Assembly (NCBI GenBank): GCA_902362375.1
Contig: CABIVS010000002.1
Coordinates: forward strand, 639,878 to 688,440
Direction: 5' to 3'
Length of the DNA stretch: 48,563 bases
From: Bacteroidaceae bacterium
GTDB taxonomy: Bacteria; Bacteroidota; Bacteroidia; Bacteroidales; Bacteroidaceae
Position 1 is the stretch's first letter. Each line of letters starts with the position of its first letter. This document shows, one piece after another, positions 8,333-17,208 of the stretch. The position numbers and the translations under genes are program-made. The notes beneath the pieces were generated by a model. It did no database searches, had not been told where the DNA came from, and worked only from the letters and a program-made list of their open reading frames with translations.

Positions 8333-8680
8333 ATGATGAAAAAGGATTTTGATTTTGACGATATTGGTAAACGGACACCTTACCGTACCCCCGATGGATT
8401 CTTCGAGGACGTGCAACGAAAGGTGATGGAACGCGCCGGAGTGAAGCAACAGCGGAAATCTCACATGAAGCTGATTATTTCTACGGTGATTACCATGGCG
8501 GCAGTATTGATCGGATTTCTGTTTGTTCCATCTTTGAGACAGGCAGATGAGGCGAAAACGTCTTCTTCGAAAGTGTTAGCTAATGGTACAGAATCTGTAG
8601 ATAAATGGATTAAAGAACTATCGGATGAGGAGTTGGAGGAGCTCGTCAACTTCTCTGAAAATGATATATTTTTGAATTAA
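8333..8680 (+). CDS. Putative membrane anti-sigma factor
   Basis: 115 residues. Residues 1-45 are cytosolic and charged (KDFDFDDIGKRTPYRTPDGF). One transmembrane helix follows at about 46-66 (IISTVITMAAVLIGFLFV), then an acidic extracytoplasmic tail ending SDEELEELVNFSENDIFLN. The architecture (short N-terminal cytosolic part, single helix, periplasmic tail) and the 1-bp spacing behind the ECF sigma gene fit an anti-sigma factor of the small Bacteroidales type. No zinc ZAS motif (HxxxCxxC) is present. The assignment rests on context, not on a recognised domain. Confidence 0.65.
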   Translation: MMKKDFDFDDIGKRTPYRTPDGFFEDVQRKVMERAGVKQQRKSHMKLIISTVITMAAVLIGFLFVPSLRQADEAKTSSSKVLANGTESVDKWIKELSDEELEELVNFSENDIFLN

Positions 8681-8712
8681 GTAACTCAATTATTATTTTA
8701 AACGTGAAGATT

Positions 8713-9273
8713 ATGAAGACTAAATTTATTTATGTAATTTTGGCTGTCCTATTGATGGGAAGCCAGATGACTTTGTCTGCACAGAATACAGATAACAAAG
8801 AAAAGAAACAGCGCCCTACACCGGAACAAATGGTGCAGATGCAGACTAACCAGATGGTGAAAATACTGATGCTGGATGATGCAACAGCTACCAAGTTTAC
8901 TCCGGTTTATGAGAAATATCTGAAAGAGTTACGCGAATGTCGTATGATGTCCAAACCGAGAACCGAAAAAGCGAAAAAACAAGGGATGGATGCCAATGCT
9001 AAGCAGGAACGGTCGTCCATGACTGACGACCAGATTGCAACCATGTTGCGGAATCAGTTTACTCAAAGCCGTAAAATGCTGGATGTTCGTGAAAAGTATT
9101 ACAATGAATTCAGTAAGATACTTTCGCAGAAGCAGATTCTGAAGATTTATCAGCAGGAAAAGATGAATGCTAATAAGTTTAAGAAAGAGTTTGACCGCAG
9201 AAAAGGACAGAAACCTGGACAAGGACACCACCAGGGACAAAGAACTCGTAGTCCGCGTTCAGACCAGAAATAA
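8713..9273 (+). CDS. Secreted Spy/CpxP-like helical protein
   Basis: 186 residues from the ATG at 8713 (an in-frame GTG lies 9 bp earlier). A signal peptide runs to about 24 (FIYVILAVLLMGSQMTLSAQ). The mature part is helical and rich in Gln, Lys and Met: PEQMVQMQTNQMVKILMLDD and, further on, LRNQFTQSRKMLDVREKYYNEF and LSQKQILKIYQQEKM. This pattern of two LTxxQ-like helices resembles periplasmic Spy/CpxP chaperones and sensors. The C-terminus is a basic low-complexity tail (RRKGQKPGQGHHQGQRTRS). It follows the sigma/anti-sigma pair by 32 bp and precedes the outer-membrane barrel gene by 48 bp. A role in envelope-protein quality control is inference. Confidence 0.65.
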   Translation: MKTKFIYVILAVLLMGSQMTLSAQNTDNKEKKQRPTPEQMVQMQTNQMVKILMLDDATATKFTPVYEKYLKELRECRMMSKPRTEKAKKQGMDANAKQERSSMTDDQIATMLRNQFTQSRKMLDVREKYYNEFSKILSQKQILKIYQQEKMNANKFKKEFDRRKGQKPGQGHHQGQRTRSPRSDQK

Positions 9274-9321
9274 AGATTAGGTTTATTTTATTATAGTTTT
9301 ATTTTACTAAATCAACACAAT

Positions 9322-12078
9322 TTGAACATAGACAGCCATATTTATTCTTTTCAGTACCGTTTGATTACTTGTTATGTCTTGTTACTGATTAGTTTGACTG
9401 TTTTTGCTCAGTCCGGCAAAGAACGTTTTTCCGGTCGTGTGATTGATACTGAAACTTATCAGCCGGTACCGTTTGCTACGGTCCGGCTTTTAGCTTTACC
9501 GGATAGTACATTGTTGGGCGGCGGCGCTACGGATGCTATCGGTAAATTTCAACTTTCCGTTTCCATTCCTAATCATGCAACTAAAGCGAAGTCTTTATTA
9601 TTACAGGTTTCATATATCGGATATAAGCCGGTTTTTCATCCCGTTTCCATTTCCAGCAAAAGTTCTTCTTATGAATTGGGGGATATGAATCTGACTCCGG
9701 AAAGTTATGCTTTGGATGAAGCAGTGGTAGTAGGACAGGCTCCAATGGCGGTGACAGAGGGGGATACAACGGTATTCAACGCTTCTGCCTATCGTACTCC
9801 CGAAGGTTCAATGCTTGAAGAATTGGTAAAACAGCTTCCGGGAGGTGAAATAGATGCAGACGGTAAGTTGCTGATACATGGCAAGGAAGTAAAAAAGATT
9901 TTGGTGGACGGTAAAGAGTTTTTCTCTGATGATCCGAAAGCCGCTCTTAAAAATCTTCCTGTGGAGATGGTGGAGAAGTTAAAAGCGTATGAACGTCAAT
10001 CGGATTTGGCACGTCTTACGGGAATAGATGACGGAGAGGAAGAGATGATTCTGGACTTGTCTGTGAAAAAAAATATGAAACGGGGCTGGATGGAGAATTT
10101 TATGGGAGGATATGGAAGTAAAGACCGTTATGAATTAGCCAATACTTTGAACCGTTTTCGTGAAAACTCTCAATTAACCATTATCGGGAATCTGAATAAT
10201 ACCAATAACCAGGGATTCTCGGAATTACAGAATGAATCTTCCAGTTCAACAGGCAATATCCGTAGCCGGATGGGACTGACTACCTCCCGCTCATTGGGGC
10301 TTAATGCAACTTATGACTGGAAGCGCGTTAAATTACGTTCAAATATTCAATATGTTGGCACCGATCGTTTGGAAGATAGCCGCACCACAGTCGACAACTT
10401 TCTCCGGGAAGATAAATCAATCAATCTGGGCACAAGTCATAGCCGGCAACAGAATCACGGACTGGTAGCCAATGCTTCTCTTGAATGGAAAATGGATTCT
10501 GTTACTACATTGATTTTCCGTCCTCAATATCGTTTCGCAGCCAATGATAGAGAGAATAATGGTTTTCAGGAAGGGTGGGGGAATGATGTGTTGCTGAATG
10601 AGAGAGAGTCCTCCGGCACTAATCATAATTCCCGGTATAATCTGGCACTGATGTTGCAGCTTAGTCGGAAATTGAGTCGTCTGGGGAGAAATGTTGCTTT
10701 GAAGGTAGACTATGGTGCTAATGCTTCAGCTACAGAGCGGACGAACCTTTCTACTACCCGGTACTTCAAAAATAATACGAAGAAGATTCAGAATCAGAAA
10801 ATAGAGGATGATGTTGACGGATTCAATTACCGGGTGCAGTTGGTGTATGTAGAGCCATTACCGTGGCGGCATTTCCTGCAACTGCGTTACAGTTATCAGT
10901 ATAGAGTGAACAATTCTGATCGCTTTGTCTATGACTGGGATAAGGAATTGGAAGAGTTTGCTCCTGACTTTGATGAAGAATCCAGTAACCGTTTTGAGAA
11001 TCAATATAGTAATCATTTAGTAAATCTTGCGATACGTACCTCGCAAAAAAAGTACAATTATAATATTGGTGTTGATTTTGAACCTCAAAAGTCTGTTAGC
11101 CATTCATTGTTGAGTGATGCTCCCGAAGATCAGTTGGAAAGAACGGTCATGAATTTTTCGCCTACTGTCAATTTCCGCTATAAGTTTTCAAAACGCACCC
11201 GTTTGCAAATTGTGTATAGGGGAAAGGGGAAACAGCCTAATATACGTGATCTCCAACCTGTGACCGACCGTACCAACCCTTTGAATATCCGTGTCGGAAA
11301 CCCTTCGTTGAAGCCTTCATATATGAATACTTTTACGCTGAATTTCAATTCTTACAATACCAGACATCAGCGAAATATGGTAGCTACCGCTTTGTTCGAG
11401 AATACCATTAACAATGTAACCAATCAGGTGACTTATGATAGTGAAACCGGTGTACGAACTACGTCTCCGGTCAATATGAATGGTAATTGGCGGGCTATGG
11501 GTTCTTTTTCTCTCAATACCCCTTTTAAGAATCGTAACTGGATATTTCGTACTTACTCCTATCTGCAATACCGGAATCAGAATGGCTATACAACCTTGAA
11601 TAAAGAAGAACCGGTGAAAACTTCCGTACAGCATTTAACGGGACGCGAACGTCTACGGATTACTTATCGTACCCGCCAAATGGAACTTACAGGGCTTGTT
11701 GGCCTGACTTATAACAATTCTTATAATGATGTACGGGAGAAGCGTACTGAAACTTTTGATTATCAGGCAGGGACCGAATTGCAGCTTTATCTTCCCTGGG
11801 GGATGGAATTATATAATGACCTGACTTATTTTCTCCGTACCGGATATGGTTATGAGGGTTATGCCAAAGCAAATTTCATGTGGAACTGCCAGCTGTCAAA
11901 AGCCTTTTTGAAGAGGAAACAGTTACTAATCCGCTTCAAAATATATGATATTCTTCATCAGGACATTTCCATGATACGCACGATAACCGCTACTGCCATT
12001 CGTGACACTGATTATAATGCACTGGGTTCTTATTTTATGGTGCATGCTATCCTTCGTTTGAATATGATGGGAAAATAA
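9322..12078 (+). CDS. Outer-membrane beta-barrel protein (TonB-receptor-like, PF14905 type) with CarboxypepD_reg domain
   Basis: 918 residues. No ATG precedes the signal peptide (ITCYVLLLISLTVFAQ), so the start is the TTG at 9322. Residues about 32-115 are a carboxypeptidase-regulatory-like domain (GRVIDTETYQPVPFATVRLL, then GKFQLSV). About 130-250 is a plug-like domain with the family hallmarks LEELVKQLPGGEIDADGKL and VLVDGKEFFSDDPKAAL-type sequence, read here as ILVDGKEFFSDDPKAAL. The remainder is an amphipathic beta-barrel. Barrels of this type are related to TonB-dependent receptors, but the ligand is unknown. It closes the sigma/anti-sigma/Spy-like cluster. A role as substrate or effector of the envelope regulon is inference. 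Confidence 0.85.
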   Translation: MNIDSHIYSFQYRLITCYVLLLISLTVFAQSGKERFSGRVIDTETYQPVPFATVRLLALPDSTLLGGGATDAIGKFQLSVSIPNHATKAKSLLLQVSYIGYKPVFHPVSISSKSSSYELGDMNLTPESYALDEAVVVGQAPMAVTEGDTTVFNASAYRTPEGSMLEELVKQLPGGEIDADGKLLIHGKEVKKILVDGKEFFSDDPKAALKNLPVEMVEKLKAYERQSDLARLTGIDDGEEEMILDLSVKKNMKRGWMENFMGGYGSKDRYELANTLNRFRENSQLTIIGNLNNTNNQGFSELQNESSSSTGNIRSRMGLTTSRSLGLNATYDWKRVKLRSNIQYVGTDRLEDSRTTVDNFLREDKSINLGTSHSRQQNHGLVANASLEWKMDSVTTLIFRPQYRFAANDRENNGFQEGWGNDVLLNERESSGTNHNSRYNLALMLQLSRKLSRLGRNVALKVDYGANASATERTNLSTTRYFKNNTKKIQNQKIEDDVDGFNYRVQLVYVEPLPWRHFLQLRYSYQYRVNNSDRFVYDWDKELEEFAPDFDEESSNRFENQYSNHLVNLAIRTSQKKYNYNIGVDFEPQKSVSHSLLSDAPEDQLERTVMNFSPTVNFRYKFSKRTRLQIVYRGKGKQPNIRDLQPVTDRTNPLNIRVGNPSLKPSYMNTFTLNFNSYNTRHQRNMVATALFENTINNVTNQVTYDSETGVRTTSPVNMNGNWRAMGSFSLNTPFKNRNWIFRTYSYLQYRNQNGYTTLNKEEPVKTSVQHLTGRERLRITYRTRQMELTGLVGLTYNNSYNDVREKRTETFDYQAGTELQLYLPWGMELYNDLTYFLRTGYGYEGYAKANFMWNCQLSKAFLKRKQLLIRFKIYDILHQDISMIRTITATAIRDTDYNALGSYFMVHAILRLNMMGK

Positions 12079-12104
12079 TTAGAAATTAAATCTTCATTAG
12101 TTCG

Positions 12105-12123
12105 AAAACCACAGCAGGGTTTT
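12105..12123. terminator. Short hairpin between the barrel and clc genes
   Basis: AAAACC (12105-12110) pairs with GGTTTT (12118-12123) around a 7-nt loop, 27 bp after the barrel stop codon. It is short and without a long U-tract, so it is a weak candidate. Confidence 0.3.
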
Positions 12124-12168
12124 GATTGTTGTATGTCCTACGTATAAAAACAATGTAAGGCTGGCTGA

Positions 12169-13740
12169 ATGTTTCGACTGATAAAAAAGATAAAAGATAA
12201 AGGTCGTTGGCGTATTTTTAAACTGAAGTTGATTGATGCCCGACTGTACTTTGTCAGTATCTTCGTAGGATTACTGACAGGACTTGTAGCTGTGCCTTAT
12301 CATTACCTATTACAGTTTTTCTTTAATCTCCGTCACGATTTCTTTGATTCTCGTCCTAAGTGGTATTGGTACATACCTCTTTTTCTTTTGATGTGGGGAA
12401 TACTTGTATTCGTATCCTGGTTGGTAAAGAAAATGCCGCTTATTACCGGTGGGGGTATTCCGCAAACACGTGGAGTTATCAATGGCAGGGTTGATTATAA
12501 ACATCCTTTTCTGGAATTGGTGGCAAAGTTTGTAGGGGGAATACTTGCATTAAGTACCGGATTGTCTTTGGGGCGTGAAGGTCCCTCTGTACAAATAGGT
12601 TCGTATGTAGGATATCTGGTATCCAAATGGGGGAGGGTGCTTAGCGGTGAACGGAAACAGTTATTGTCCGCTGGTGCCGGTGCCGGGTTAGCGGCAGCTT
12701 TTGCTGCCCCATTGGCTTCGTCATTGTTGGTGATCGAATCTATCGAGCGGTTCGATGCACCTAAAACAGCTATTACCACACTTCTGGCAGGAGTAGTGGC
12801 AGGTGGAGTTGCTAGTTGGATTTTCCCGATTAATCCTTATTTTCATATTGATGCTATTGTACCGGGAATGACTTTCTGGGGACAAGTGAAATTGTTTCTT
12901 TTGTTGGCAGCAGTCGTTTCTGTTTTTGGAAAGTTCTTTTCTGTCACCACTCTTCAGGTGAAACGTATTTACCCTGGCATTAAGCATCCGGAATACGTGA
13001 AGATGCTGTATTTGCTTTTTATAGCTTTTCTAATTTCTATGGCCGAGTTTAATCTGACCGGAGGAGGCGAACAGTTCTTGTTATCACAAGCTATGCATCC
13101 GGACACACATATCCTCTGGATTGTTGGCATGATGTTATTGCATTTTGTTTTTAGCACTTTTTCTTTTTCTTCGGGTTTACCGGGAGGAAGTTTTATCCCG
13201 ACACTGGTGACGGGAGGACTTCTTGGACAAATAGTAGGATTGATTATGGTTCAACAAGGTGTTATTGCTTATGAGAATATCAGCTATATCATGTTGATTT
13301 GTATGTCTGCATTCCTTGTAGCAGTAATCCGTACCCCTTTGACAGCTATTGTACTAATAACCGAGATTACAGGGCATTTGGAAGTCTTTTATCCTTCCAT
13401 TGTTGTAGGGGGATTAACTTATTACTTTACGGAAATGCTTCAGATCAAGCCGTTTAATGTTATTTTGTATGACGATATGATTCATTCACCTGCATTTACG
13501 GAAGAACCCCGTTATACACTATCTGTAGAAGTAATGAGTGGCTCCTATTTGGATGGAAAGATGGTGGACGAACTTCGTTTGCCAGAACGTTGTATGATCA
13601 TTAATATACATCGTGATCGTAAGAACTGGCCTCCCAAGGGGCAGAAATTAATGCCTGGCGATCAGGTTCAAATAGAAATGGACTCACAGGATATAGAAAA
13701 ATTGTATGAACCTTTAGTAAGTATGGCGAATATTTATTAA
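12169..13740 (+). CDS. ClC-family chloride channel/transporter with C-terminal RCK_C-like domain
   Basis: 523 residues. ClC signatures are GGGIPQTRG (94-102), GREGPSVQIG (135-144, with gating Glu137) and GLPGGSFIPT near 340. The N-terminal 430 residues hold the membrane helices. After about 445 follows a soluble module ending in LPERCMIINIHRDRKNWPPKGQKLMPGDQVQIE, resembling TrkA_C rather than the CBS pairs common in ClC proteins. By manual alignment with E. coli ClC-ec1 the internal proton glutamate (Glu203) is Ser191, and the first-motif Ser107 is Gly95. It may thus be a passive channel or a differently coupled exchanger. It probably is a separate transcription unit, 90 bp after the barrel gene. 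Confidence 0.92.
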   Translation: MFRLIKKIKDKGRWRIFKLKLIDARLYFVSIFVGLLTGLVAVPYHYLLQFFFNLRHDFFDSRPKWYWYIPLFLLMWGILVFVSWLVKKMPLITGGGIPQTRGVINGRVDYKHPFLELVAKFVGGILALSTGLSLGREGPSVQIGSYVGYLVSKWGRVLSGERKQLLSAGAGAGLAAAFAAPLASSLLVIESIERFDAPKTAITTLLAGVVAGGVASWIFPINPYFHIDAIVPGMTFWGQVKLFLLLAAVVSVFGKFFSVTTLQVKRIYPGIKHPEYVKMLYLLFIAFLISMAEFNLTGGGEQFLLSQAMHPDTHILWIVGMMLLHFVFSTFSFSSGLPGGSFIPTLVTGGLLGQIVGLIMVQQGVIAYENISYIMLICMSAFLVAVIRTPLTAIVLITEITGHLEVFYPSIVVGGLTYYFTEMLQIKPFNVILYDDMIHSPAFTEEPRYTLSVEVMSGSYLDGKMVDELRLPERCMIINIHRDRKNWPPKGQKLMPGDQVQIEMDSQDIEKLYEPLVSMANIY

Positions 13741-13777
13741 GTATTTCATCTTTAGATTCTGGTCCTTGATATATAAA

Positions 13778-13808
13778 AATAGCTGAAAGAGAGATTCTTC
13801 CAGCTATT
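13778..13808. terminator. Bidirectional terminator between convergent clc and LruC genes
   Basis: AATAGCTG (13778-13785) pairs with CAGCTATT (13801-13808), and AAGA/TCTT extends the stem inward with one mismatch. It sits between two stop codons facing each other. Confidence 0.6.
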
Positions 13809-13827
13809 CTTTCAGTATATTAAATAC

Positions 13828-15780
13828 TTATTTTTTCTTATACCAATCGGGGTTTGTACCATATTTAGCCCAGTCTATAAATTTAGGATAGATTTCACTG
13901 ATAGGTTTTTTCTCGTTTTTATCGAAGTTTTTTAATTCTGCAATATCATTTACATTGGCATTTGACAGGTAGAATGCAAAAGGGTAAATATTCTCTTGAT
14001 CCGATACATAGTAGATACCTTCGTTAGGTTTTGAACGGTCGTCATATTGTCCGAAGAGGGAAGTATCTACTTTAGAAGTCGGTTTTTGCATTGGACTATG
14101 AACTTCCAGGCGATTACCTTCTTTACTAGGACGGTATATGAATGCATCGATTGATGTTTCCTGCTTTTTATTCGAGTTTTTATCTCCGTATTTGAATGTT
14201 ACTTTATATTCGGCATTCGGGTTTGTTTTGACGTTATCAGTCAATATGATTGCATTACTTTCACGAGTAAATTTGTCAGCTCCCGAAGCTACAGTAAAGT
14301 CCTTTTCATTTTCTTTTCTAATAAAGTATTCAGTTGACTGTGCGTTTCCCTCATTTGAAAGAGTGAAACCTAATCCGTTAGTAAATACAGTCGATTTATT
14401 ATATAAAGTTTTAAGCGTAAATGATTCGCTTAAAATTTCATTATATATATTGAAAACTTTTTGATAAGTATACTGAACCAATACGTCATTCATATCGTAA
14501 TCACCAGCTTTAGGCCATTCATCTTCAAATGCGTATACACCTGTCTTTTCGATGGTTGTATTTAAATCTTCATCTACAGGAGGGACATTGGTGATTTCAG
14601 GATTGGCTTTTAAGGAGAACACAACATCTGTAAAGTTCTGGTCATCCATGAAATCTTCAAAAGCGATAGCAATGTTGTTGTTTTTATCTTTAAACATAGC
14701 CGTACGTACATCTATATTGCTATTCACTTTAGTGCTAAATCCTTTGGTGGAGCTAGCATAAAATCCTGCGGTTTGGGTATAGCTATTGAAGCCTGTAAAA
14801 TAGGTGTTCCATGCGTTACATGCTAGAACAAAACCGATGCTATATCCTTTGGGGAAATTTGTCCCTTCCGGATGTTCAGGATCATCAAAATATTTTAGCT
14901 GTACAGCAGTGCCTTCTTTTACGCCTTGTGGAGAAGCTTGAAGGCTTCCGTTATTCCAAGTCATTTGGGTGTTTGGGAATATAGCATATACCTTTGCATC
15001 TTTCAGGCTAGCAGGAGCTTGGTCAAGTCGGTAATAGTAGTAGCCTAATGAACTGTTCCAACAGGTCCATCCTTTTAATGCGGTTAGAACTACGGCTGTT
15101 TCGTCTTTTTCAACATATAAATCGGCAGGAGTGCGAAATCCCTCTGGACAACTTCCTAATGTATTTAATACTTTATTTACAGTAGTACGCAATTCATTCA
15201 TTTCAGATTTACTCAAAGTGAGTTTAGGATCGTTACCTTTATAAGCATAATCAATAACCCCACTACGTTTATCAAATGAGCCGAGATTAGTATTCCATCC
15301 TAGATTATTAAACCGATTTCCATCAAATTTTGTTGATTCTTTATAAGACGCTCTAGTCGTAGGCTGTTCATCTGTGTCTGATACCTTTAAAACACCGTTA
15401 ACTATTTTTCCGGGTATTGCCTGTCTGGCAAAAGGTGATGTAGAAACGATATACACATTAGATACATAAGCCGGCAATTCTATTGTTGTAGTGAATTTGC
15501 CTTGTTCATCTGTCCATGCACCATCTAATGGCTGAACATTTTCTTTTAGAATAGTAGTGTTTTCACCTTCAATCAATGGATTTCCATCATAAATGGAGAA
15601 AGGAACTCTTGATTCAGAATTAGAATAGTCAATTTCTACTTGTACTTTTTGTATAGTAGAAAAGTTAGAGGGGTTAATTTCTGCTCCTGGAGCTTCTTGG
15701 TATAAGTCTTTATCACTGTCTACACAGCTGCTTACACCCATTGCAATAATCACTGTACATGCTAACCAAAATTTCTTCAT
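13828..15780 (-). CDS. LruC-domain surface lipoprotein
   Basis: 650 residues from the Met codon at 15780. The frame extends 24 bp further upstream, but MKKFWLACTVIIAMGVSSC is a complete lipoprotein signal with the lipid-bearing Cys in VSSC. The next residues, VDSDKD, are acidic, as in Bacteroidetes surface-export signals. The C-terminal half contains the LruC hallmark YAFEDEWPKAGDYDMNDVLV (about 430-450) followed by a beta-rich DUF4842 domain. LruC proteins are secreted or surface proteins of unknown function with a calcium-like acidic motif (DYDMND). The gene stands alone and converges with clc. Its promoter and a hairpin lie just upstream. Confidence 0.88.
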   Translation of the reverse strand: MKKFWLACTVIIAMGVSSCVDSDKDLYQEAPGAEINPSNFSTIQKVQVEIDYSNSESRVPFSIYDGNPLIEGENTTILKENVQPLDGAWTDEQGKFTTTIELPAYVSNVYIVSTSPFARQAIPGKIVNGVLKVSDTDEQPTTRASYKESTKFDGNRFNNLGWNTNLGSFDKRSGVIDYAYKGNDPKLTLSKSEMNELRTTVNKVLNTLGSCPEGFRTPADLYVEKDETAVVLTALKGWTCWNSSLGYYYYRLDQAPASLKDAKVYAIFPNTQMTWNNGSLQASPQGVKEGTAVQLKYFDDPEHPEGTNFPKGYSIGFVLACNAWNTYFTGFNSYTQTAGFYASSTKGFSTKVNSNIDVRTAMFKDKNNNIAIAFEDFMDDQNFTDVVFSLKANPEITNVPPVDEDLNTTIEKTGVYAFEDEWPKAGDYDMNDVLVQYTYQKVFNIYNEILSESFTLKTLYNKSTVFTNGLGFTLSNEGNAQSTEYFIRKENEKDFTVASGADKFTRESNAIILTDNVKTNPNAEYKVTFKYGDKNSNKKQETSIDAFIYRPSKEGNRLEVHSPMQKPTSKVDTSLFGQYDDRSKPNEGIYYVSDQENIYPFAFYLSNANVNDIAELKNFDKNEKKPISEIYPKFIDWAKYGTNPDWYKKK

Positions 15781-15832
15781 ATGTGTTGTTTTTTGTTTAT
15801 GCAATAATTTAGTTCGTTTTGTTTTAAAAGAA

Positions 15833-15868
15833 ACCCGTAAGCTCTTTAAAGTTCAAAAGCTTACGGGT
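15833..15868. repeat. Perfect 11-bp inverted repeat at the 5' end of the LruC transcript
   Basis: ACCCGTAAGCT (15833-15843) and AGCTTACGGGT (15858-15868) are exact reverse complements with a 14-nt loop. The -7 box at 15870-15877 places the transcription start inside or at the edge of the repeat. The leader would therefore begin with, or contain part of, this stem, 50-90 nt before the start codon. It may be an operator or an mRNA-stabilising hairpin. Confidence 0.6.
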
Positions 15869-15869
15869 G

Positions 15870-15877
15870 CAAAGATA
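15870..15877 (-). promoter_or_regulatory. -7 box of the LruC gene
   Basis: The minus strand reads TATCTTTG, a match to TAnnTTTG. The -33 element is poor (a TTG with a short 16-nt spacer). Confidence 0.45.
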
Positions 15878-15965
15878 TATATATTATTCAATACAATCAT
15901 AGAAAAGTTGAATAATTTTCAAAAATATGTTCTATAACTTGTATTTTCCAGTCTTTTTTATCTCA

Positions 15966-16799
15966 TTATTCCATACTTCTTAGCCATGCAATTTCTTCTT
16001 TCCATTTATTTTCATCTGGGGTTTCGAGTATTAACGGAATATTATCAAATCTGGAATCTTGCATCAATCTTTCAAAAAAAACTTTGCCAATCAATCCTTC
16101 ACCAATGCTGTCGTGGCGGTCAACATGGGTGCCTAATGCTTTTTTAGAATCATTCAAGTGCATACCGCGGAGGTAGTTGAATCCCACTTCCTTGTTAAAT
16201 TCATCAAAAACTTTATCATATTCATTGACAATGTCGTAACCTGCAGTATAAGTATGACAAGTATCGAGGCAAACACCTACCCGGCTCTTATCGTTTACCC
16301 GGTCGATGATATATTTCAGTTGCCAGAACTTGCTTCCTAAATTACTACCTTGTCCGGCTGTGTTTTCAATAACGGCTGTCACTCCGTTTGTTTTTTCTAA
16401 AGCAAGATTAATGCTTTCTGCAATAAGCGACAGGCAATCTTCTGTTGATATTTTATTGAGAGAGCTACCGGGATGAAAATTTAAAAGTTTCAAACCAAGC
16501 TGTTCGCAACGTTTCATTTCGTCCAGAAAAGCGGCACGGCTTTTTTGAAGTCCCTCTTCCTCCGGATGCCCCAGATTGATAAGATAACTGTCATGTGGCA
16601 GGATATATTCCGGTTGGAAACCGTACTTCTCACAATTCTCTTTAAAGAGGTTGATACTTTCTTTCGTTAAAGGTTTACTTACCCATTGACGTTGATTCTT
16701 GGTGAATAATGCAAAAGCATTTGCTCCTATTTCGCGCGCATTAATGGGGGCGAATTCAACGCCACCGGATGCGCTAACGTGTGCTCCGATATATTTCAT
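15966..16799 (-). CDS. nfo: Endonuclease IV
   Basis: 277 residues, the normal length. It is an AP-endonuclease family 2 TIM barrel that cuts DNA 5' to abasic sites in base-excision repair, in the cytosol. Visible signatures: [12 protein letters not shown] at the N-terminus, FHPGSSLNK (His ligand, about 103), VIENTAGQG (Glu ligand), [14 protein letters not shown] (Asp and His ligands), [24 protein letters not shown] (His, Asp, His ligands) and LETPDE near the C-terminus (last Glu ligand). All nine tri-zinc ligands expected in the family appear to be present. It is monocistronic, with a TATATTTG box 30 bp upstream. Confidence 0.97.
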   Translation of the reverse strand: MKYIGAHVSASGGVEFAPINAREIGANAFALFTKNQRQWVSKPLTKESINLFKENCEKYGFQPEYILPHDSYLINLGHPEEEGLQKSRAAFLDEMKRCEQLGLKLLNFHPGSSLNKISTEDCLSLIAESINLALEKTNGVTAVIENTAGQGSNLGSKFWQLKYIIDRVNDKSRVGVCLDTCHTYTAGYDIVNEYDKVFDEFNKEVGFNYLRGMHLNDSKKALGTHVDRHDSIGEGLIGKVFFERLMQDSRFDNIPLILETPDENKWKEEIAWLRSME

Positions 16800-16828
16800 A
16801 TTTTGTTTTTTAATCTGATTCCAGTTTG

Positions 16829-16836
16829 CAAATATA
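16829..16836 (-). promoter_or_regulatory. -7 box of nfo
   Basis: The minus strand reads TATATTTG, 30 bp upstream of the nfo start codon. No TTTG at -33 spacing. Confidence 0.5.
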
Positions 16837-17171
16837 ACATTTTTGGAAGAACTAATGTTTGAAAAAACAATTAGGGTAGGTCGACTGCACCAAAAATGTT
16901 TTAATAGGAGTGGAGATGAACTAAATGGTAGCTTCCAATAGTTAGTAAGAGGTAAGCTGTCTTAATGCAGTATTTAACTTCCTGTTTTTTACTAATAATA
17001 CTTTGAACTGCATTCTAGTTTACGTTCCACAACTGTTGAACGTAAATTCATAGGAATGAAGAAAATAGCAGTTCCAAGAAGAGTTACTAAAAATAGTATT
17101 GCGTTAGATTAATCCTTGTAACTATGAATTTAGTTCAAAACGCTCATAGAAAGGAAAAAAGTGAAATAAAG
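16837..17171. other. Gene-free stretch between the nfo promoter and the next promoter
   Basis: AT-rich sequence with stops in every frame and no frame that looks coding. The only structure I see is the perfect inverted repeat at 17019-17046, listed separately. Confidence 0.5.
17019..17046. repeat. Perfect 9-bp inverted repeat, operator-like
   Basis: TTTACGTTC (17019-17027) and GAACGTAAA (17038-17046) are exact reverse complements around 10 nt, and two more flanking bases pair with one wobble. The repeat lies about 125 bp upstream of the promoter at 17172-17203. The two arms are spaced about two helical turns apart from centre to centre, as a dimeric regulator would need. There is no T-run, so a terminator is less likely. 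Confidence 0.5.
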
Positions 17172-17203
17172 TTTGTAGTTCTTAATTTAACTTTCTATAT
17201 TTG
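17172..17203 (+). promoter_or_regulatory. Strong promoter for the structured RNA and/or the SusC/SusD pair
   Basis: TTTG at 17172-17175, a 20-nt spacer and TATATTTG at 17196-17203: a full match to the Bacteroidetes promoter consensus. The start of transcription should fall at about 17208-17211. Confidence 0.75.
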
Positions 17204-17208
17204 CGATA

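Noticed and set aside
15833..15868. Invertible (phase-variable) promoter
   Set aside because: The arms enclose only 14 bp and the promoter box lies outside them, so inversion would not switch transcription; no invertase gene is nearby.
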